A stretch of 64,000 bases of DNA, from assembly GCA_038093515.1 (NCBI GenBank), contig JBBPSI010000041.1, positions 62,001 through 126,000 of the forward strand. Reading direction: 5' to 3'. The position numbers were made by a program, and so were the translations under genes. Numbering within the stretch: position 1 is the first letter of the stretch; each line of letters starts with the position of its first letter. Source of the DNA: Butyriboletus loyo (taxonomy: Eukaryota; Basidiomycota; Agaricomycetes; Boletales; Boletaceae). The notes under the pieces were generated by a model. It searched no databases. It was not told where the DNA came from and saw nothing but the letters and a program-made list of their open reading frames with translations. Below, in pieces: positions 56,944 to 64,000 of the stretch.

Positions 56944-58418
56944 CGATGGAGGTATGGGTCACTTGGGTGTTAAAAACGCTGAACGTACGCTCTTCAAGAA
57001 TCCGCTCCCGGCGCGCAGCCTTCAAGGTGTGGGATTACTCGTTACATATTAACTTTCCATCAGAAACATGGAGCCACACTGCAACAGAATAAAGTACATA
57101 CCTTCGAAAGAACTTTCTTCGTGGAAATTATGCTCCACATTAACCCCTGTCCGTCTGTCCAACTGGCAGCCATCCAATCTTCAGTGGGGATGTTCACAGT
57201 AGACAGTTTTGTTGGCTCCCAGATCGAGGTACACTGCTGAACCACTGACTGCTGAACTGTCCTCACAGAGCTCAACGACCGACCACGCCTCGGCACTTCG
57301 GCAACGTCGGACCGTGAATTTTGCACCTCGTTCCGCTCGTACTCAGATTCGGTGGAGCACGGTGGACGCAGACGAAGAAGCAAATGTAAATGCAATTACA
57401 TAGCGGAAGCCACGGGAAAAGGTCAACAAGAGCCACTGAGCACTCGGCCAGGTCTCGTGCTTCGAAACGCAAAACCAAGCCGTCATTAACGATCCCGCGC
57501 TATCACCGAAGCTGTAGGCGAGAAGAAAGGGACCGTGGTCGTCTCGTGGTACCCGTATACCTCCCACGACGTCACGGCATATTCACGAAACTTCGGTCCA
57601 AACCTGAAATTATCACCTCACTGACTCTCTCTTAACCCTTATCGAGGAGAACGAGAAATTTAGGTCGGTTCGTCGCCCATGCTCAGTCCGTCAAGCCTAC
57701 TGGCGAAAAGCCGATCGACCACTACTGCAACATCGCCACCAAGCTGTTTATCGGCTCGGATGATCCACAGTAGGAAGCCTTCAAGGTGCCGACTTTGCCG
57801 TGCTCACGACTGCGATTTCTAACCGCATCCCAAGCCCAAGGTAAGTGGTATCTGTATCGAGTCAACAATTTAGTCCAGAGTGCCAAATAATTCTAACCTT
57901 GCACCTTGAAGAAGGTATGGTCCGAGTCGGAAGCATCATCAGAGTCAGAATCAGATGACTTGGAGTCTCCAGAGTCATCCTCATCGAGCTGGGTCACCAT
58001 TTCAGTGATCAATTCCACAAGGAATTGGGTCTGAATGGCTTGGAGTGCTTTCTGTCACTTGGTTTTCCGTGGCATGGATAGTGATATTGATCACAATCAA
58101 GTACTCGAGTCGGGCCGCAATGGTCGTAGTAGCAAAATGACTGCAGCCTGGGACTTCTGAATCAACTTGTTATTCCGCCGAGAATTGACGGTTTTAGTAC
58201 TAAGTAACCATCAGTGTTCTTCAACGCGATGGATTCCAGCTGAAGCATCGCGTGATGAACAACCGACTAACGAATTCATGCTACAGCGGGTGTATACGAG
58301 TCCAGGGCACCAAATACTCATCTGGTAGCTCCCGTGTCACCGAAATAAATAAAAACCAACGTCGTATGGTATCACAGGTCATCTAGACGCGATCATAGTC
58401 CCAATCAGCCTCTCTTCA
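56944..58418. other. Spacer between CorA-like genes, with possible gene relics
   Basis: 1.5 kb without an intact gene. Two stretches look like coding relics. On the plus strand, about 57675-57773 reads AHAQSVKPTGEKPIDHY... up to a stop. On the minus strand, about 57920-58010 reads ITEMVTQLDEDDSGD, then a Ser/Asp-rich run. Neither has a consistent exon structure and I cannot name a family. Confidence 0.35.
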
Positions 58419-60669
58419 TCAATGGAATATATCGAGAATACACTGACGGGTAGTCGAATTTGGAGAGCGCTCAGTAGGTCGGAACCCCAATTTGATGAGA
58501 GTGGATATCAGATTGTACACATAGAACAAGGGCCACAAGGCTCGTCCCACGATTTTAGTGTCTTTCGGGCAGAAATAGCTTTCTTTCTGGAGTGCTATCG
58601 CTACCCACGAGGTCAAGAGAGTAAGTCCGATAGTGACCTCCACATAATGGTCGAGGGTCGCTGTTGTCGAAGGGTTGATCTGGCGGACGTTCATACTGAA
58701 TACGTTCTGTTCGAGGGTAAGCCATGTAGATGTCAGTCGCGTTGGCGACTTACTGCCAGAAAAGTCGCCGGGAGAAAGATCATGGTCAGATAGGAAATCT
58801 GACGTACTTGAGCATATTGCACACGAGGCAAAGCATCAAACGGACCTGTTTCATGGCAGCAGAGTCGATCATCGTCGTCTGCGCCAAGTTCTGCATAGAT
58901 TTGCTATCCCTAATATTAACGCTCGCAAACGCCTGGAGAAGTGATGTGAGGAGCGCGTAAAATAAAAGAAAGGACATCAAATGCGAACCAAGTGAATGAC
59001 ATTCTGAAGTCGGTCGAACAACATTTGCCTCTGTCCATTTAATCTATTAATCTCAGACGTGAGATTGTTGGCTTCTTTTCGCAGGAGATCTGCGGAGGCG
59101 TGACGTTCGTCAGAGCTACTCTCGAGATCGATCATCGCCGGATTTGGCGTGTCTCTGACGAACTCGACAGAAACCTCGAAGTCCCGAAGGAGTTGCTGAT
59201 AGTATAGAAGATGTGCTTGCAACCTGTGCAACTCTCGTGTAAGTTGGATGTCGTTATCCTTAAGGACTTTGGATTCCTGCAGTGGCGTCAGCGGAGAAAA
59301 AGGTTCTGGAGTCGGAATTGCCTACTAGAGCGTTAATATAGTTATATAGCATCTCGAATGCCTCATCCCATGCATACAGGGCATACCAGAGAAATGGAAG
59401 TAAGAGAAATGTTGGGTCCTCGGATCTTTCGAATATTTTTGACCAATAGACACTGTCGCCTGTCCTTTGTACTAGGGACTGGAGGCGCCACGCAGAAGTT
59501 CTTTGTAACTCTGAGCTGGGATGATAAGAAATGATTGTACTAGTTTTTGCGGTGCGATACATGTGGACAGCTAGCAGATCTTGGAGGAGAAGTTTATTAT
59601 CTTCGGACATTGTGATTAGACCATGTGGAACTGGTATGGGAATACCCACCAGGAAGAACCAGTGGTGCTTGAGTGTCAATGTTTTGCTTCTCATCTAGAG
59701 ACGCAAGTTGAAAGACTGCAGAAAGAAATTGAAGGGTACATACCCTTGTAGGGGAGCGATTCTTGTGCTGGTGCTTCCAATTGATCCAAAGTAAAGTCTG
59801 CGGTCCTGACTGGCCCTACCCGTTCAATCGGCTTTTGTTTTTTTATCGTACGGATAAATGGAAGGACAACAGTAATATCTATGAGATGTGAGCAAGTTAC
59901 AGACGGCAAGTCGCGTCTACTTACGATCCTCATTACGTTTTGGGTCTTCTTGATACCTTGACGGAATCCAATTTGCAGAGGACGCAAAGAAGAAAGGCTC
60001 GACATTGTATCTGGCCGGATTGAGACCGCTGTCGCACTGCATGTATGCGATGTCGATCACGTACCTAGTGCCCAAAATTTGGAGAATTGGGACCGTCATA
60101 TTCTCAACGAACAACGCCCGCACTCGAATATTTGAAGGAGGCTGTTACAGGTTACTCGGCTCGCATAGAGACATAAAACATAGGCACTACTCACGTGGGT
60201 CTCCAGACGATTCCAGTAGTCTCTCGGAGTCTTGATCTTGACGGTACGATCCTCCTCACTCCTATCAAAGGAACCATTTTTGAACACATCCACCTTGTGC
60301 ACCCAGCAGGTCTCATGATGCGCGATTTTCAAAATGCCGCATCTCTCAACCTGGTCGTACGTCCAATTTCTGAACAAGCTTTGAGGGTAATGTATCCATT
60401 CTGAGTCTTGAGCAAGTTCGCCTGGGGGAAGAGGATGGACTTCGCTGGGATCAACATCGAAATCCATCCACGGCCACGGCGCTGAGGGGGCGGCATGTCG
60501 GTATCTGTCCAAGTGGCAGTGAAGTTTCTGTTGGAAAAGACATCATTACATACGGCGCTACTCACATTGGGGCTGGAACTTTTGGAAGTTCAGAGACGTC
60601 TTTTTGGAAACCTTCTCTGTATTGTTCTCCGCTGAGAGGGAGTTGTTCTATTTCGATGGCTACGCTCAT
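58419..60669 (-). CDS. CorA-like membrane protein, copy 2
   Basis: Tandem paralogue of copy 1 with the same eleven-exon structure: 60669-60566, 60504-60195, 60141-60065, 60010-59925, 59878-59744, 59694-59650, 59600-59326, 59276-58989, 58932-58846, 58798-58754, 58706-58419 (579 aa). It shares YRHAAPSAPWPW, YNVEPFFFASSANWIPSRYQ, the coiled coil (RELHRLQAHLLYYQQLLRDF) and MIFLPATFLANVFSMNVRQI, followed by the last membrane helix. Its C-terminus is ~20 residues longer than that of copy 1. All introns are GT-AG. The strict conservation of intron positions with considerable protein divergence indicates an old duplication. Function is unknown beyond the CorA-like fold. Confidence 0.82.
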
Positions 60670-61190
60670 CGTCGAGGTTGGAGGTCAAGAGCCTGAGCGC
60701 CCAACGAGCCTCGTGCGCGAGAACCTACTCTGGCGCGCGTCTGCTTATTTCGTAATTAAATTAAAGCGAACATGCGCTCGGCGACATTCATCCACCTGGT
60801 GAGTACTGTCATGATATTAGTGAGCCTGCCGATCAACGTATCTTGCCAAGTCCAGGTCAAACGAGGACCAGCCTGTTCGTAATCGTGTGGTGTGAAAAGG
60901 CACGCGAGTTCATTCATCAAGCCCTCATCAAGCTTCAAGGCCGCCACTACTAGTAGTACTATATCGTGCTACCAGAGTTGCAGACGTCAAGTTTTGCCAC
61001 TGGCAGCGCACAACCTTATGGCAATGTTACATTTGGAAGAGTACAATGATATGTTTTGATGAAAGGAGAATGGTGCCGTAGAAGTGGAGATAAAGTGGAG
61101 ATAGATCATAAAACAACGTTATTACTCGCTCAGTCAAGGGCACTTGCAGGAACAGGTAGATGGAGTTCGGGGCATTCGAAGCAAGTGGCC
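60670..61190. other. Intergenic: CorA-like copy 2 promoter and dehydrogenase 3' flank
   Basis: 521 bp, no gene seen; the small minus-strand frame at 60756-60947 is not supported. Confidence 0.5.
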
Positions 61191-62655
61191 TTATGGCTTC
61201 ACGGTAACCTTGAGGGCTTCCCTACTGTTCATCTTGTCCAACGCTTCCTGATACTCACTGATTTTATACACGTCAGTCACCTGCAGTCCGACATCAGCGG
61301 ACGATTCTGCACGCGTTACGAGCAATTGCTCACCATGCCCTTGACGTTAATTTTTCCGCTATCTAGGTACGCCACCGCACGAGGGAAACAATGTGTTTGT
61401 GCAAATGACCCAATAATCTGGCGACGTGTTGAGTGACACCGGCGAATGAGGAGTCGCCTCACCTTTATTTCGTCACCAAATATCTTTGACGGTGGCCAGT
61501 GTACACGGGCGTCATTCGAATAAACGCCGTAAATCATGAGTGTTCCACCCCGGCGGACGTAGTTGATCGAATCGTTTGCTACTTTTTCGTTGCCAGTAGC
61601 TTCCACCACGACATCGAACCCGTACGGGTTATCTGCTTGGATCCTTTCCCATTGCGCGGCGGGGTTATTTCTATCCAGCTCAATGTACTCGTCGGCGGCT
61701 CCAAGTTGCTTGGCAATCTGTGTCTTGATACCCTTGTTTGCGGCAATCACCACTCTAGAAGCGCCGTTCAACTTAAGTAATTGTGCAAGGATCAAGCCGG
61801 TTGGTCCCGCTCCGATAACGAGTGCATCAATGCCGACAGGAGGCTTGAGCTTATCCATGCCATGGATAGCGCAAGCCGCGGGCTCGATCAAGGTCGCTTC
61901 CTCGTCCGTGAGATTGTGTATCTTGTACAATTTTTTGGCTTCACTTGAGTCAATGTTGTAGGTGTGAACACCCGTGTTATCGTGCAGCGGAACTACTCAC
62001 AAAACAACGTATTCGGCGAATCCACCAGCCATTGTGACACCTCGGCCATTGAAATTCTCGCAAAGAAGAGACTGTCCACGTCGACAGTAGAAACACTGTT
62101 CACACTGAGAGTGGGTGGTCAGCGCCCCAACTTGCACTTCATCACGTATCAAACCTAGGAACGTGACGTACAGTGATCCCAGGGTCGGCCACACAGCGGT
62201 CACCCTCCCTGAATCCTTTTACGTTCTTACCAACGGCCGCAATTGTACCGATAACTTCGTGACCAGGTATCAGCTGGCAGCCCCAAGTGAGATAGTCTAG
62301 ATTGGCATCAATAATTACCGAACGTACCGGGAATTTTGCGATGAATTCTCCTTCGTGGACATGATTATCCGTTCCGCAGAGACCTATTGGAGTTCTACTT
62401 GATAAAGATAATCCAGCATGTACTGCTGGACATACCACAACACGTCACTGTCGCGCACAGTTGACATCTCAGTGTCTCACACGACAATGATTCAGTCAGC
62501 TCACCTTTGAGCAAAACCTCTTCGTCTGAGATTGTTGGAATAGGCACGGAACGAATGTCAAACTGGCGCGGCTATATGATAGCTTCGGTGAAAAGGCGCA
62601 CACTCGCAGGTAACGGCATTCTAGTACATACCGCTCGATAGTACACGGAGTTCAT
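61191..62655 (-). CDS. Zinc-dependent medium-chain (polyol/alcohol) dehydrogenase, copy 2
   Basis: Nine exons: 62655-62632, 62571-62505, 62447-62436, 62383-62328, 62273-62172, 62104-62001, 61943-61463, 61417-61334, 61280-61191 (339 aa). It is a close paralogue of the gene at 28590-30036. Catalytic zinc site: [16 protein letters not shown] and LIPGHEVIG. Structural zinc cysteines: [15 protein letters not shown]. Cofactor site: [15 protein letters not shown]. The first seven introns coincide with copy 1, including the 12-nt exon 3. An additional 53-nt intron (61333-61281) splits what is one terminal exon in copy 1. A D-arabinitol/sorbitol-type substrate is likely but unproven. Confidence 0.9.
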
Positions 62656-63045
62656 TTTGATAGCGTTGTGATGGCCAACGGACGAGGGACTTCACTGGTG
62701 AGCTGGGGGGATGAGAAAGAATCTGACCCTACAATAGCCTGGGATACCCAGGTCATGTTGATTTGTTTTTCCGGGCATGTTGGAGTCCACTTTCTGGACA
62801 TTGTAAATCGGAATGGATCGGACCGGGACCGGACCGGCAATAGCCCCTACGAGTCTTTGGTGATTTCGTCTACATAGTAATTCACAACCAAGTCGTGCAA
62901 ATAAGAACACTAATTGGGGATATTGCAGTCAAAATAATCCCTTAGAGATCCATGAAGGGATAGCACTGCACTGTGCCTCGACAACACGGGACAGCCATTC
63001 CTATCACACTGACACACCCCAGATCATTTCCATTGTTTCACTGTT
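62656..63045. promoter_or_regulatory. Divergent promoter region (dehydrogenase copy 2 / aldo-keto reductase copy 2)
   Basis: 390 bp between two divergently transcribed redox genes. No TATA box or shared operator could be identified by eye. Confidence 0.45.
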
Positions 63046-64000
63046 ATGTGCTCGCGGATTCCCCTCATCCTTGTACGTCTTCTTCCGTTGATTGCGGGTT
63101 ACTTGACTGATTCAATCGGTGCTAAGGGTACAGGAACGTTGGGCGTCCAAGGTCCGCAGTCGAATGGCGCACGTATTCATACGGTGGAAGCCGCTCGAGC
63201 AGTCGTGAGTTGTTACATGGAGCATGGCTACAACACGATCGATACTGCCCGCATCTATGGTGGAGGGACTGCCGAAGAGGTTGGATGACTCACAGTCAGC
63301 CTATTCGTCCACTTATGTCTTCCAGTTTTTGGGCCAGATGGACCTCGGAAACTGCGTCGTCGATACAAAGTCGGTTTCCTCACTCATCCGCAGTCTCTTG
63401 ACTTACTCTGAATGTTCCTTATAGAGTGCATGCCGGTCAGCACGGCGATTTATCAGAAAAGGGGATCAGGGAATCCTTGAAGAGGTCGCTCGCAGCGCTC
63501 GGAAAACATAAAATTCGTACGCTGTATTTGCACGCGCCCGATCCCACGGTACCAATTGAAACCACGCTGTGGGCTATCAACGAGTTGTACATCGAAGGTC
63601 ATTTGTAAGCATATTCTCTTGCGATGCTATGTGCTGGAATCGACCTAGCTCCGCAGTAAGCAGTTTGGCCTGAGCAACTACAGTTCCTGGCAGGTGAGCT
63701 GACAGTATGTTGTGAAGATCGTAGATAACCACGTATAAATATCTGACACAGGTTGCTGAGATCGTGGGTATTGTAACCTATCATGGTTGGGTGAAACCCA
63801 CCGTGTATCAGGGCGGATATAGTGCTATTGAACGAACCGTCGAAGCCGAGTGCGTGCGCTGATTGCAACCAAGACGACTTATGCTTGAACAGATGGATAG
63901 GTTACTTCCATGTTTACGGCACTTTGGAATCAAGTTTTATGCCTACTCACCCCTAGCGTTCGTCTAGTATCGAAGTATTTTTGGAATGCTACGTGCTGAT
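63046..64000 (+). CDS. Aldo/keto reductase (AKR7-like), copy 2, cut by the window edge
   Basis: Seven exons are visible: 63046-63072, 63127-63279, 63326-63369, 63425-63604, 63657-63693, 63752-63849, 63901-63957, after which an intron runs to the edge. Exons 3-7 have exactly the same lengths as exons 3-7 of copy 1 (44, 180, 37, 98, 57 nt). Family motifs: MCSRIPLILGTGTLG, YNTIDTARIYGGGTAEE (active-site Asp and Tyr), LYLHAPDPTVP (His), FGLSNYSSWQVAE, KPTVYQGGYSAIERTVEAE and LRHFGIKFYAYSPLA. The acceptor of exon 7 is the second of two nearby AGs (63899-63900); the first breaks the frame. The remaining third of the protein lies outside the window. Confidence 0.85.

Noticed and set aside
1..64000. 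CRISPR arrays, operons and prokaryotic promoters
   Set aside because: The DNA is eukaryotic nuclear sequence; no regularly spaced direct repeats other than the dynamin exon units were seen.

Overview
The window is nuclear DNA of a filamentous basidiomycete, most likely an Agaricomycete. The evidence is very dense, short (about 45-65 nt) spliceosomal introns, a fungal alpha-aminoadipate reductase (LYS2), a DUF6533-type membrane protein, CorA-like membrane proteins with the fungal MN signature, GED-containing dynamin-like GTPases, and intron-interrupted eS26 and eL42 genes. Species cannot be fixed from the sequence. All exon maps below were made by hand from splice signals, reading phase and family conservation, not from transcripts; about 155 introns are inferred in total.

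Layout. 0-3.4 kb: the 3' end of an unrecognised gene, ribosomal protein eS26, and an F-box/LRR-like protein. 3.4-9.3 kb: a sparse region, then a 9-exon RING plus RRM protein (minus strand). 9.3-22.7 kb: a gene-poor block holding a decayed pyridoxamine-phosphate-oxidase-like pseudogene and two intact tandem FAD-linked (BBE-type) oxidoreductase genes, with a third, fragmentary copy between them. 22.7-32.4 kb: a basidiomycete hypothetical protein, ribosomal protein eL42, a 14-15-exon histidine acid phosphatase, a zinc-dependent polyol/alcohol dehydrogenase and an alpha/beta hydrolase. 33.2-40.6 kb: two tandem dynamin-like GTPase genes; the second has three extra in-frame exons made by tandem duplication of an exon-intron unit. 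41.1-45.8 kb: LYS2. 46.1-49.2 kb: a DUF6533-type multi-pass membrane protein built from 16 exons including 5-nt and 8-nt microexons, and a conserved hypothetical protein. 50.4 kb: an intron-containing tRNA-Leu(CAA). 50.8-63.9 kb: an aldo/keto reductase, a 3-beta-HSD/SDR-type dehydrogenase, two paralogous CorA-like membrane proteins, a second zinc dehydrogenase, and the 5' part of a second aldo/keto reductase running off the window.

Main themes are gene duplication and unusual splicing. Five gene families are present at least twice (FAD oxidases, dynamins, CorA-like proteins, zinc dehydrogenases, aldo/keto reductases). Comparing the paralogues reveals GC-AG introns, gene-conversion-like mosaicism, intron gain or loss, and the exon-tandem expansion in the second dynamin. 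I see no operon-like functional cluster. The redox enzymes (FAD oxidases, zinc dehydrogenases, aldo/keto reductases, SDR) could be read as an accessory metabolic neighbourhood, but nothing in the sequence proves they share a pathway.
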